A DNA stretch of 64,000 nt, taken from Leptobacterium_A meishanense. GTDB lineage: Bacteria; Bacteroidota; Bacteroidia; Flavobacteriales; Flavobacteriaceae. Positions 8,600 to 17,805 of the stretch are shown in pieces (the stretch's first letter is position 1; each line of letters starts with the position of its first letter). The stretch spans positions 347,144 to 411,143 of the forward strand of contig NZ_JBBEXE010000001.1 in the NCBI RefSeq assembly GCF_037645805.1, written 5' to 3'. A program made the position numbers and the translations under genes. The notes below the pieces were generated by a model. It did no database searches. It worked only from the letters and a program-made list of their open reading frames with translations, and was not told the DNA's origin.

Positions 8600-10452
8600 T
8601 TTTCTTTCAATACTGTAAATTCAATTAAAGAAGTATTGTAAACCCTATGGGTTTGCTTTTTAAAGTCTTCTTCTTTAGCATAGAAAATATTGTCAACATA
8701 GGTTTGTGGATTCATATCAATTAATGGAAACCAGCTGCTCTGCACCTGAACTTGTATTTTATGCCCTTTTTTGAAGGTATGAAAAACATCTTGTAGTTTT
8801 ATATTCACATCCGTTATTTCATTCGGAACAAAAGGTTCTGGATTTTCAAAGCTGTTCCTGAAACGGCCCCGCATTACTTCACTCCGAACCATCATATGAT
8901 AATTGCTCATTTTAAGATGGTCCTGTGTTTCTTCATAATCTTCCGCATCTGGTGGAAATACATCAATCACTTTTACAATCCAATCAGCATCTGTACCTGT
9001 AGTAGAGACTTTTAATTTTGCCAATATGTCCCCTGCCAATGTTACATCTTCCGTTAATACCTCCGTTTCAAAAACCAATACGTCAGGGCGACGAGCAGCA
9101 AACCGTTGATCATCTGTCATGTATTTTCTAGGAGTAAAAACGACTTTAATGTCTTCTGAATAAGGTACCGGTTTTTTAGGGTCACTCATAAACTCTTGGA
9201 ATGCTATTTCTCTGGTTGCTGCCTGTCCTAAGCGTTGGTTCCGTTGCAATGAATAGGTTTCTTTTTTAGTGTTTTCTGGTGGCCATGTGTCAAATGTTTG
9301 CCATTCATTTTTACCCGTATCATAAACATATGCTTCCGGTAGCCCGGTATTTCCATTGGAACTCCCTTTTAAAAAATGGTTAAAAAATGTAGTCTCTATT
9401 TCCTCTTGATAAAATTTAGAGATATCATCTCCAAAATAAACATTCCCAACAGCCTGTCTTTCTTTTGATCTTGCCCAATCCCCGTGGCTCCATGGACCCA
9501 TAACTAGTGTATTGTAATTTTTGTTTTGGTTTTCAATCGTACTGTAAGTAGCTAATGGACCGTATAAATCTTCGGCATCAAACCACCCACCAACAATCAT
9601 GGTAGCCGGTTTTATATTTTCTAAATGTTGAATAATCCCTCTGGACTTCCAAAACTCATCATAGTTAGGATGGTCTTTTAATTGTTGCCAAAAAATATTG
9701 TCTTCTTTGTAGTAGGTATCTAAATTGGATAACGGGCCTGCGTCTAAAAAGAATTGATACTGATCTTGTGTACCTATATCAGGATATTGATACCATGCCT
9801 CGGTTGTTGGCCCTGGCTTATCATAACCAAACAGAGCGGTTGCCCTCCAGTAGCTTAGTAAATAGGCTCCATTATGGTGAAAATCGTCAAAAAAGAAATC
9901 ACCTATACATGCTTGGGGGGAAACAGCCGCTAATGCCGGGTGTCCTGATAGCAATGAGTAGGTAGCATAAAAACCAGGATACGATATGCCCCATACACCA
10001 ACTTTCCCGTTGTTATTGGCTATATTTTTAACCAGCCAATCTATGGTATCATAGGTATCTGAAGCTTCATCTATTTGTTTTCGTTTTTTATTAGGGATAA
10101 ATGCCCGCATGTTGTCATAAGTCCCTTCGCTGTTCCAACGACCACGAACGTCTTGATAAACTATGATGTTCCCTTCTTTCATTAACGTTTGATTGGGTCC
10201 TATAGATGTCCGATAATTTGCTTCTCCATAGGGTCGACAACTATAAGGGGTACGCTGTAATAATATGGGATATTCTTTTGAGGTGTCTTTTGGGCTATAG
10301 ACCGTAGTATGAAGTTTTATCCCATCACGCATGGTAATAGTTACTTCTTGTTTGTTGTAATGTTCTTTTACGTCATATTGTTTCTCTTGCGCAAGGATAA
10401 AGCTTCCTATCAAAAGAAAATAGAGTACCAGTTGTTTCTTCATTATTATCAT
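8596..10452 (-). CDS. CocE/NonD family alpha/beta hydrolase (X-Pro dipeptidyl-peptidase S15-like), exported
   Basis: 618 residues with a signal peptide after either of two ATGs (10452 or 10443; the second gives the cleaner MKKQLVLYFLLIG start). The S15/CocE catalytic triad is readable: nucleophile in GVWGISYPG, aspartate in GGWFDAEDLYGP, histidine in MGPWSHGDW. The C-terminal part (from about residue 430) is the jelly-roll domain of the family. Members cleave X-Pro dipeptides, esters such as cocaine, or acylated antibiotics; the substrate cannot be told. One base separates it from the dsbD stop, so it is the last gene of the minus-strand run. Length is typical. Confidence 0.88.
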   Translation of the reverse strand: MIIMKKQLVLYFLLIGSFILAQEKQYDVKEHYNKQEVTITMRDGIKLHTTVYSPKDTSKEYPILLQRTPYSCRPYGEANYRTSIGPNQTLMKEGNIIVYQDVRGRWNSEGTYDNMRAFIPNKKRKQIDEASDTYDTIDWLVKNIANNNGKVGVWGISYPGFYATYSLLSGHPALAAVSPQACIGDFFFDDFHHNGAYLLSYWRATALFGYDKPGPTTEAWYQYPDIGTQDQYQFFLDAGPLSNLDTYYKEDNIFWQQLKDHPNYDEFWKSRGIIQHLENIKPATMIVGGWFDAEDLYGPLATYSTIENQNKNYNTLVMGPWSHGDWARSKERQAVGNVYFGDDISKFYQEEIETTFFNHFLKGSSNGNTGLPEAYVYDTGKNEWQTFDTWPPENTKKETYSLQRNQRLGQAATREIAFQEFMSDPKKPVPYSEDIKVVFTPRKYMTDDQRFAARRPDVLVFETEVLTEDVTLAGDILAKLKVSTTGTDADWIVKVIDVFPPDAEDYEETQDHLKMSNYHMMVRSEVMRGRFRNSFENPEPFVPNEITDVNIKLQDVFHTFKKGHKIQVQVQSSWFPLIDMNPQTYVDNIFYAKEEDFKKQTHRVYNTSLIEFTVLKEN

Positions 10453-10453
10453 T

Positions 10454-12415
10454 TTATTTGTTGTAACTGTTTAGGCCTTCTAATAGCCAATTGTAATAGG
10501 TTTCTGCATCGGTATATTGTTGTGGTGTATTCAAGATTTCCATTTCCGGGGTCATTAATACATAATAAGGTTGTGATGCTGTTTGAAAATTTATTGTTTG
10601 AAATGTTGCCCACTTCTCCCCTATGGTTTCTATTGTTTTTATCCTTCCTGTTGGTAACTGGAAGTTAAACTGTTGCTCTTTTTCCAGTTCTTTACGGTCA
10701 TCAACATATAATGAAATCAACACATATTCATCGTTTAACACATTGTATACCTTAGAAGTGCTCCATACATTTTCTTCCATTTTCCGACAGTTTACGCATG
10801 CCCAACCGGTAAAATCAAGCATAATAGGTTTGTTGTTCGCCTTTGCGTAAGCCAATCCTTTTTCAAAATCTTTAAAACAATTCAATCCTAACGGACACTC
10901 ACTTTTTTGTTCGAAAACGCTATAAAATTCAGGAGGTGGAAATCCGCTTAGTAATTTCAAGGATGAATATTTTGTCAATCCTGCAATTAAATATACTGTA
11001 AAGGCCACTACCAAAATCCCAAATGAAATACGACTAAAGCTTAGTTTTTTGATCGGACTATCATGTGGGAATTTTAGTTTTCCGAATAGGTAGATTGCCA
11101 TCAGTGCAAAAACAACAATCCATATTCCAATAAATACTTCATGCTTTAATATTCCCCAATGGGACACTAAATCGGCATTTGATAAAAACTTAAATGCCAA
11201 CGCCAACTCTAAAAAACCTAGAACCACTTTCACGGTGTTTAACCATCCCCCAGATTTTGGCAGAGAGCTCAATAGATTTGGGAACATGGCAAATAATGCA
11301 AAAGGCAATGCCAGTGCCAATCCAAAACCTACCATTCCTGCCGATAGATTGGTAGCCACATCTCCTTCAGAAAGCGTCGTACTGCCTAGTAATCCTCCCA
11401 AAATAGGACCCGTACAAGAGAATGAAACAATAGCTAATGTTACTGCCATAAAGAAAATTCCCAACAATCCTCCAACATTGGAAGCGGAATCCATTTTATT
11501 TGCCCAGGAAGCCGGTAGTGTTAACTCGTAATAACCAAAGAATGAAAAAGCAAAGAATAAGAAAATGGCAAAGAAAAATACATTTAACCATACATTGGTT
11601 GCAATATTGTTTAATATTTCAGGATCGATAGAGTCCAAAAAGTGAAATGGAATGCTCAATAGTAAATAAATGAGTACGATAAAGAAACCATAGAGCGCGG
11701 CATTTCCTATTCCTTTTTTTCGGCTACCTGTCCGTTTTGTAAAAAAGGAAACAGTCAAAGGTATCATTGGAAACACACAAGGGGTCAACAATGCTAGCAA
11801 TCCTCCTAAAAAACCTAATGCAAATATGCCCCAAAGGCCACTTTCACTTTTTGCTTTATCCGATGCATTTTTTAAAAGTTCCTTGTTTTGAAGGTTTAGG
11901 GTCAGTTTTTCTGATAGTGCCTTACTTTTATCATCAATTTCTTTTTGGGTGACCACTGTTTCTGATCCGTCCAATGAAAAGATAAACTCATTGTCATTGA
12001 ACATACATAACTCATCATCACACACCTGATATTCTACAGTAGCTTTTATTACTTTTAGGTTACTGTCCAACACTTTAATTTTCTGTGTGAAGATAGCTTC
12101 ATGGCTGAAGAACGATAAATCTGTTTCAAATACTTTGTCATATTCGACAATTGTCTCACTTTCTTCAGTATCGCCTATCAACTCATAAGCCCCTTCTTCA
12201 ATTTCAAACTCAAAAGTCGTTGGAATAGGGACTATTTCAGCTTCTGCTTCTTTCTGGGAATACAAATGCCAACCGTCTTCTATGATAGCTTTAATAATAA
12301 GGTTGTATTCTGTATCTGATATCTGCTTTACATCTGTACTCCAGGAAACCGGATTTTGTTGGGACCATGAAAACAGGTTAATTAATAAAACAATGGGGAG
12401 CAGTAAATGCTTCAT
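10454..12415 (-). CDS. dsbD: DsbD family thiol:disulfide interchange protein
   Basis: 653 residues with all three domains: signal peptide and DsbD-alpha domain with CDDELC (about residues 130-136), an eight-helix membrane domain with the redox cysteines in LTPCVFPMIP and FSCTGPILGG, and a C-terminal thioredoxin domain with CVNC near residue 539. It moves electrons from cytoplasmic thioredoxin across the inner membrane to keep periplasmic thiols reduced. The start overlaps the tilS stop by 4 bp (ATGA), showing translational coupling. Confidence 0.95.
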   Translation of the reverse strand: MKHLLLPIVLLINLFSWSQQNPVSWSTDVKQISDTEYNLIIKAIIEDGWHLYSQKEAEAEIVPIPTTFEFEIEEGAYELIGDTEESETIVEYDKVFETDLSFFSHEAIFTQKIKVLDSNLKVIKATVEYQVCDDELCMFNDNEFIFSLDGSETVVTQKEIDDKSKALSEKLTLNLQNKELLKNASDKAKSESGLWGIFALGFLGGLLALLTPCVFPMIPLTVSFFTKRTGSRKKGIGNAALYGFFIVLIYLLLSIPFHFLDSIDPEILNNIATNVWLNVFFFAIFLFFAFSFFGYYELTLPASWANKMDSASNVGGLLGIFFMAVTLAIVSFSCTGPILGGLLGSTTLSEGDVATNLSAGMVGFGLALALPFALFAMFPNLLSSLPKSGGWLNTVKVVLGFLELALAFKFLSNADLVSHWGILKHEVFIGIWIVVFALMAIYLFGKLKFPHDSPIKKLSFSRISFGILVVAFTVYLIAGLTKYSSLKLLSGFPPPEFYSVFEQKSECPLGLNCFKDFEKGLAYAKANNKPIMLDFTGWACVNCRKMEENVWSTSKVYNVLNDEYVLISLYVDDRKELEKEQQFNFQLPTGRIKTIETIGEKWATFQTINFQTASQPYYVLMTPEMEILNTPQQYTDAETYYNWLLEGLNSYNK

Positions 12416-13716
12416 AAAATATTAATTTTAAAAATTTTAGTTGTTGCATTCGTTATTATAAACCGATTGTCTACCCGCTTCCCTATTATCCATACAATAC
12501 TATTTCCGGAACATAACAACCATTGGTTTTCTTTAGCTATCAAGGAATATTTTTCATCTTTAAAATAGTCACTCAACTTCTTTTTTCCTTTCATTCCTTT
12601 TGGATAAAAATAGTCGCCTTCTTTCCATTTTCTTAATGATAGAGGAAACTTTAACTTTTCATTAACGTATATAGTTGATGAAGTGTTTGTTCCTTCTTCA
12701 CTTACTTCTGCTATTTTAATGGAGATAGGTTCCGATAGTCCCTTTGTTTCTTCACTAATCAGGTATTCTTCTCTTTCAATACCTTTTTTCAATTCTTGAA
12801 TAAGTACATAATCCCGATCTTTAATCATTCTATGTGTTTCAGAGAACAATTGTTTTCCGCTTTGGGCATTCAATAAATTAATGATATCTTTTGTTTCCGT
12901 AAAACCATAACTTCTAAATAACCCGTACAAATAATCTTCTTGTGGTACTAGCTTTTGCAATGAAGTCACCAGATATTTCTCAATAGTACCTTCTTGAACT
13001 ATCAAAGATTTTTTTAACGCATCAATATGGTTTTTAAGAACTTTTAGGCTTCCTGTTATATACTGTTGCGTTTTTTGAAAATTATATAAAAATTCGGGGT
13101 GTAACTTTTTTAATTGTGGCACAATATGGTGCCGGATTTTGTTGCGAAGGTATTTCGTATCTTCATTACTGCTATCCTCCCGCCACATGAGTTTATTTTC
13201 TGTAGCATATTTTTCTATTTCGGATCTTGAAAAAGGCAATAATGGACGGATTATATTTTGATTTACAGCAGGGATTCCTGCCAAACCTTCCAGGCCTGTG
13301 CCCCGTGACATATTTATTAAAAACGTTTCCAGGTTATCATCAGCATGATGGGCAGTCAGCACATAATCATACGGAATGGTTTCACACAACATATCGAACC
13401 ATTTGTACCGTAGTTCCCTTGCAGCCATTTGAATGGAACATTTCTTTTCCTGCGCATAGGCTTTTGTTTCAAAATGTTTTACGTGCAGGGTTACGCTGAG
13501 CTGTTTTGAGAGCTTAGTAACAAAGGCTTCATCAGCATCACTTTCTGAATCTCGTAAATTAAAATTACAATGTGCTAATGCAATATTTAATCGCAATTGG
13601 TGAGACAAATGCGCTAATACAACACTATCTACACCTCCACTTATAGCGATAAGAATTTTCGAGTTTTTTAAAAACGGAAAACTATTGGTTATATGTTTAT
13701 GAAATTGTTCCTGCAT
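12412..13716 (-). CDS. tilS: tRNA(Ile)-lysidine synthase
   Basis: 434 residues. The N-type ATP pyrophosphatase P-loop SGGVDS lies at residues 26-31, with the family motifs ALAHCNFNLRDSESDADE and LTAHHADDNLETFL after it; the C-terminal substrate-binding domain follows (SLRKWKEGDYFYPKG, KKKLSDYFKDEK). It modifies C34 of tRNA-Ile(CAU) to lysidine so that AUA is read correctly, and is normally essential. A longer frame begins with TTG at 13740, but the ATG at 13716 forms a TAATG overlap with the upstream hydrolase stop and is preferred. Confidence 0.95.
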   Translation of the reverse strand: MQEQFHKHITNSFPFLKNSKILIAISGGVDSVVLAHLSHQLRLNIALAHCNFNLRDSESDADEAFVTKLSKQLSVTLHVKHFETKAYAQEKKCSIQMAARELRYKWFDMLCETIPYDYVLTAHHADDNLETFLINMSRGTGLEGLAGIPAVNQNIIRPLLPFSRSEIEKYATENKLMWREDSSNEDTKYLRNKIRHHIVPQLKKLHPEFLYNFQKTQQYITGSLKVLKNHIDALKKSLIVQEGTIEKYLVTSLQKLVPQEDYLYGLFRSYGFTETKDIINLLNAQSGKQLFSETHRMIKDRDYVLIQELKKGIEREEYLISEETKGLSEPISIKIAEVSEEGTNTSSTIYVNEKLKFPLSLRKWKEGDYFYPKGMKGKKKLSDYFKDEKYSLIAKENQWLLCSGNSIVWIIGKRVDNRFIITNATTKIFKINIL

Positions 13717-14543
13717 TAGGGTAGTTTTGATTGTATCCAATCTGCAATGACATTTAAAAACCTGTCTTTCTCCAGATCGTTGTGCAATTCATGATATCCA
13801 TTATCAAAAAGTTGTAGTGTTGCGTTTTGTGTTTTTTGGGCAAATTCAACCGTAGCCGTATGGTCTATAATTTTGTCTCCGGTACCGTGAAGCAAAAGTA
13901 TGGGTTTTTGCAACGATGGTGCATTTTCAAGTGCCCATTCAGCAGCCTCCATCACCGGAAAGGAAAAGTTAGGGCTTATTTTATCGTGTACCAATGGGTC
14001 TTCTTCATATTTTTTAACCTCCTCTGGGTCTCTTGAAATAGCTTTGGTATCCAATGCTGTAGGCAGTGTAATAGAAGGCATTATTTTTTGCAATAACTTC
14101 CCCATAGTTATTTTCCATTTTGGCGGTTGAAATGCCAATCGTAAAAAAGGGCTCGTAGCTATTACTCCTACAATATCCGGGTTTCTACGAAGTGCATAAT
14201 TTATTACTACATTACCTCCCATACTATGCCCATATAAGAATACAGGTCTATCCGGAAACTCCTTTTTCGCTTTCATAATAGCTTCTTCCGCACTATCTAA
14301 CAATGCCTTGTAGCTGGGACAGTGTCCTCTTCTTCCTTCACTCTTTCCATGTCCAAAATGGTCAAATGTTACTACTGCAAAGTTTCTGTTTAGAAAAAAA
14401 GGCACTACTGAACTGGTATACCGACCGGAATGTTCGCCCATGCCATGCACCAAAACAACTACCGCATTTACAAGATCAGGGGCCCATAATTGACCATACA
14501 ATTTCTTATCGTGGCAACTAAATGTAAATTCTCGGTGTTTCAT
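13716..14543 (-). CDS. Alpha/beta hydrolase, monoacylglycerol lipase/lysophospholipase-like
   Basis: 275 residues of the serine aminopeptidase S33/Hydrolase_4 type. The oxyanion region is VLVHGMGEHSGRY (about residues 31-43), the nucleophile is S107 in YGHSMGG, and the aspartate and histidine are seen in GTGDKIID and GYHELHND. No signal peptide, so cytoplasmic. Members hydrolyse monoacylglycerols or lysophospholipids. The stop overlaps the tilS ATG by one base, and pabB ends 31 bp upstream, so the genes from pabB to the CocE-type hydrolase may form one transcript. Confidence 0.88.
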   Translation of the reverse strand: MKHREFTFSCHDKKLYGQLWAPDLVNAVVVLVHGMGEHSGRYTSSVVPFFLNRNFAVVTFDHFGHGKSEGRRGHCPSYKALLDSAEEAIMKAKKEFPDRPVFLYGHSMGGNVVINYALRRNPDIVGVIATSPFLRLAFQPPKWKITMGKLLQKIMPSITLPTALDTKAISRDPEEVKKYEEDPLVHDKISPNFSFPVMEAAEWALENAPSLQKPILLLHGTGDKIIDHTATVEFAQKTQNATLQLFDNGYHELHNDLEKDRFLNVIADWIQSKLP

Positions 14544-14574
14544 GTATTAAAAATATGACTTTTTCAACTTTCAA

Positions 14575-15882
14575 TTAAAAAATTCCTTCCAATACCTTTC
14601 GCATTGCTTCTGCTTTTATTAAGCATTCTTCATATTCTTTCTCAGGTATCGATTTTGCCGTAATAGCACTTCCTACGGAAAAAGAAATATATTGCTCTGT
14701 TTCATTGTATAAAATACTACGGATAACCACATTGAAATCGAAATCGCCTTCGGGTGTAAAATACCCAACGGCTCCGCTGTATAAACCTCTTTTAGTGATC
14801 TCTTGTTCTTCAATAACCTTCATAGCAGAAATTTTTGGGGCTCCGGTCATGCTCCCCATAGGAAATGTATGCTTTAGCATGTCTACAGGATGGGTTGTTT
14901 CAGCTACTTCCGAGGTTATGGTAGATATCATTTGGTGTACTTGTTCAAATGTGTACACTTCGCATAATTCTGCTACCCTAACGCTTCCTTTTTTAGCTGT
15001 TTTAGAAAGATCATTTCGAACTAAATCTACAATCATGATGTTTTCTGAACGTTCTTTAGAGTCCTTTTTTAAATTTTCTCGTAAAAAATTATCTGTTTTT
15101 ACATCTTTTGCCCTTTTAGCTGTCCCTTTAATCGGTTGAGAGATAACCTTACTCTCTTGCTTCCGGATATACCGCTCGGGTGATGCAGACAACAGAAACA
15201 AATCATTCAATTTAAAATACGTTGCGAATGGGGTTTTTGATATGTTATTTAGCTTATGGAAAGTAGTTAACGGAGTGATGGTTGTTTTTTCTGCATAAAA
15301 TTCTTGGCAAAAATTAACTTCATAAATATCACCACGTTGAATATGTGAAAGAATTGTATCTACTTTCTCTATATAGCTATCTCTATGAAGTCTTTTTTCA
15401 ACCCTTATTAGTTTATCTGACGTGTTCTCATCTGCTGTAATAGTGTAAACATTATTGTTTATATTCTCAAAATCTTCCATCATTTCATCGCTTACCATGT
15501 TTAAATAATGAAAGTATATCTTGTTCCCTTTAATAATGAACAGTTTCTTAGGTTGAAAAAAATACATGTCGGGAAAGAATAATCTATCCTTATTAAATGA
15601 ATACAAGTCTTCTGCATCGTTCTTTAATTCATAACTTAGGTAACCAAACAACCAATCTTTTGTGACGGACTGATACTCTTTTAATTTTTCAAATCCATCA
15701 TAAAAATCTGTTTTTATACTTGTAAATGCATCTACAGCAAGCAATCCATCAAAACTGGAGTATTGTTGCGTATAATTATTAGAGTCAAGCCACAAAACTT
15801 CATTATACTGTTCTGCCCATCCCAATATTTTTTTTTTGAACAGGGTTATATCTTCTACTAGAAACTCTTTAGTGAATCGCAA
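14575..15882 (-). CDS. pabB: Aminodeoxychorismate synthase component I
   Basis: 435 residues of the chorismate-binding family. The core motifs are HIQRGDIYEVNFCQEF, PIKGTAKR, IMIVDLVRNDL and FPMGSMTGAPK; the PIKGT form points to PabB (folate branch) and not to TrpE, which has PIAGT. The enzyme makes 4-amino-4-deoxychorismate together with a glutaminase (PabA), which is not in the window. There is no ATG near the N-terminus; TTG at 15882, one base after the upstream gene stop, gives the expected length. Confidence in the start is moderate. Confidence 0.9.
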   Translation of the reverse strand: MRFTKEFLVEDITLFKKKILGWAEQYNEVLWLDSNNYTQQYSSFDGLLAVDAFTSIKTDFYDGFEKLKEYQSVTKDWLFGYLSYELKNDAEDLYSFNKDRLFFPDMYFFQPKKLFIIKGNKIYFHYLNMVSDEMMEDFENINNNVYTITADENTSDKLIRVEKRLHRDSYIEKVDTILSHIQRGDIYEVNFCQEFYAEKTTITPLTTFHKLNNISKTPFATYFKLNDLFLLSASPERYIRKQESKVISQPIKGTAKRAKDVKTDNFLRENLKKDSKERSENIMIVDLVRNDLSKTAKKGSVRVAELCEVYTFEQVHQMISTITSEVAETTHPVDMLKHTFPMGSMTGAPKISAMKVIEEQEITKRGLYSGAVGYFTPEGDFDFNVVIRSILYNETEQYISFSVGSAITAKSIPEKEYEECLIKAEAMRKVLEGIF

Positions 15883-15883
15883 T

Positions 15884-16426
15884 TTACGATGAAATTTTAG
15901 TTATAAAACTATTAACTGTATCTCGGAATTCGGACGCTAATTGACCGTCTATTATTTTATTGTCCTGAAGAGAAAATTTTTGATGAAATGAGGGCAATGA
16001 ATATGTTTCTTCGACAGTGGCTCCCATACGAACCATCATATTTTCAACAACAGCTTTAGAACCAATCCCCCCTCGTTTTCCAGGTGATGTGCTCATTAAA
16101 AACACTTTTTTGTCAGCCAAAAAACCTCTATCAAAACGAGAGAGCCAATCCACCAGGTTCTTAAAATAGGCTGAGGGGTTTCCATTGTGTTCATTGACTG
16201 AAATGACCAATGCGTGTGCTGCTCTGATATCCCTATGAAGTTCAATTAATGAATTGGGGAACCCTTTTTCTTTTTCCAAATCCTCACTATACATAGGGAA
16301 TGGGTAATTAATCATATTCAATAACTGTACATCATAATTTTCAATCAATGATGTAGTATAACTAACTAACCTATAGTTTATAGAGCTTGAAGAATTACTC
16401 CCAGCAAATGCTAAAATGGTTTTCAT
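15884..16426 (-). CDS. NAD(P)H-dependent FMN reductase-like flavoprotein
   Basis: 180 residues. The flavodoxin-like fold is shown by the phosphate-binding loop at the N-terminus (AFAGSNSSSSIN), VISVNEHNGNPSAYFKNLVDWLSR in the middle and MSTSPGKRGG for the second loop. The family reduces FMN or quinones with NAD(P)H in the cytoplasm. A TTG at 16459 would extend it by 11 residues, but the ATG at 16426 places the first beta strand exactly at the N-terminus and is preferred. It precedes pabB by one base, so the two are coupled. Confidence 0.88.
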   Translation of the reverse strand: MKTILAFAGSNSSSSINYRLVSYTTSLIENYDVQLLNMINYPFPMYSEDLEKEKGFPNSLIELHRDIRAAHALVISVNEHNGNPSAYFKNLVDWLSRFDRGFLADKKVFLMSTSPGKRGGIGSKAVVENMMVRMGATVEETYSLPSFHQKFSLQDNKIIDGQLASEFRDTVNSFITKISS

Positions 16427-16520
16427 TATTAATTTGGTTATGACTTTTGTTATATGCAATGATAAGAAATCTGTATAGAAGATTAAAACGTATATCTGTT
16501 AGAAGTCGTGTAATTTTAAT

Positions 16521-16528
16521 TACTTTTG
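16521..16528 (+). promoter_or_regulatory. -7 box upstream of membrane acyltransferase gene
   Basis: TACTTTTG matches TAnnTTTG, 54 bp before the preferred ATG at 16582. No good -33 element is visible. Confidence 0.4.
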
Positions 16529-16581
16529 CACTGGCTTAAAAATCAGTGTTATACGTATATTTTGAGGCTGCATATTGCAAG

Positions 16582-17769
16582 ATGAATATTACTAACAGTT
16601 TCCGGCTATATTTTATAGATGCCATAAGGGCTTGGGCTATTCTTATGATGCTGCAAGGCCATTTTGTGGACAGTCTTTTGGACCCTTTATACAGGGATGA
16701 TACAAACAGTATCTATACAACATGGAAATTTTTTCGAGGGATAACGGCTCCTGCTTTCTTTACCGTTTCCGGATTTATTTTTATGTTTCTGCTTTTGAAA
16801 GAAGCTAAGCCAGAAATTGTGAATCCCAGGATTAAAAAAGGCATCAAGCGAGGGCTTATGCTTATTGGTATTGGGTATTTATTGAGAACAAATATATTTG
16901 GTTTGCTTAATGGAGAGATATATCCTTCTTTTTATCTGATAGACGTCCTTCATTGTATAGGATTGTCTATTATTTTACTGATCGGTATGTACAGTTACAG
17001 TATTCACAGAAAAAGTTATGTATTGCCGCTTCTACTGGCTGCTTCAGGAATACTCATTTTTTTGTTTGAACCTGTATACAAAACATGGAATTTTTCTTTT
17101 TTACCAGATTTTTTAGCTAATTATTTTACAAAAGTAAACGGTTCTGTCTTTACTATTTTTCCTTGGTTTGGTTATACAGCATTTGGTGCATTTATGGCAG
17201 TTTTATTTAATAAATATAAGAATATTCCCCACCTCTATTTTAAGGCAATAGCAATAATATTAACTTCAGGAATTGTTTTTACGTTTTTATCTTCCGGGGT
17301 CTTCTTTTATTTGTATAGGATAACCCAGTTGCGATTGTTTTTGGATATTCTTAATAATAACCATTTGTTCATTCGTTTAGGAAATGTTCTAATCGTCTTT
17401 GCTCTCTTTATGATGTTGGAAAGGTGGTTGACTTCCAAGTTAATTATGAGAATAGGAAGTAGCACTTTATATGTCTATGTAATCCATTTTATAATCCTCT
17501 ATGGTAGCTTCACAGGTTTAGGTTTGTATAAATACTTCCATCATTCCTTAAGTCCTTTTATTACTGTTTCCGGTGCCTTATTGTTTTTAATTGGAGTTAC
17601 TTACTTATCTCTTCTATACGAGAAAAACAAACCTTTTATTGCAAAGACAAGAACTCGGGGCCTTTTTTATATGCAAAACATCTTATTAGCTAGTTATCAT
17701 GAAACTTCTATGATGGCAAGAAAAGCAAAAATGCTGATTTACAAGCGTTTTGGTTATTTAAAAAATTGA
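16582..17769 (+). CDS. Multi-pass membrane protein, heparan-alpha-glucosaminide N-acetyltransferase (DUF1624)-like
   Basis: 395 residues with about ten hydrophobic segments. The first helix carries FIDAIRAWAILMMLQGHFVD, which resembles the conserved start of DUF1624/HGSNAT-type transferases (R, then H in the membrane), and the second has APAFFTVSGFIFMFLL. These proteins are thought to move acyl groups across the membrane to sugars. A GTG at 16546 would add 12 residues; the ATG at 16582 starts the protein just before the first conserved helix. Convergent with the S41-like gene. Substrate unknown. Confidence 0.75.
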   Translation: MNITNSFRLYFIDAIRAWAILMMLQGHFVDSLLDPLYRDDTNSIYTTWKFFRGITAPAFFTVSGFIFMFLLLKEAKPEIVNPRIKKGIKRGLMLIGIGYLLRTNIFGLLNGEIYPSFYLIDVLHCIGLSIILLIGMYSYSIHRKSYVLPLLLAASGILIFLFEPVYKTWNFSFLPDFLANYFTKVNGSVFTIFPWFGYTAFGAFMAVLFNKYKNIPHLYFKAIAIILTSGIVFTFLSSGVFFYLYRITQLRLFLDILNNNHLFIRLGNVLIVFALFMMLERWLTSKLIMRIGSSTLYVYVIHFIILYGSFTGLGLYKYFHHSLSPFITVSGALLFLIGVTYLSLLYEKNKPFIAKTRTRGLFYMQNILLASYHETSMMARKAKMLIYKRFGYLKN

Positions 17770-17805
17770 TATAATTACGCCTTTTTTATTAATAGCATCA
17801 TGATA

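Noticed and set aside
14705..15139. 144-codon plus-strand frame inside pabB
   Set aside because: Opposite strand of conserved PabB motifs; no promoter or protein features.
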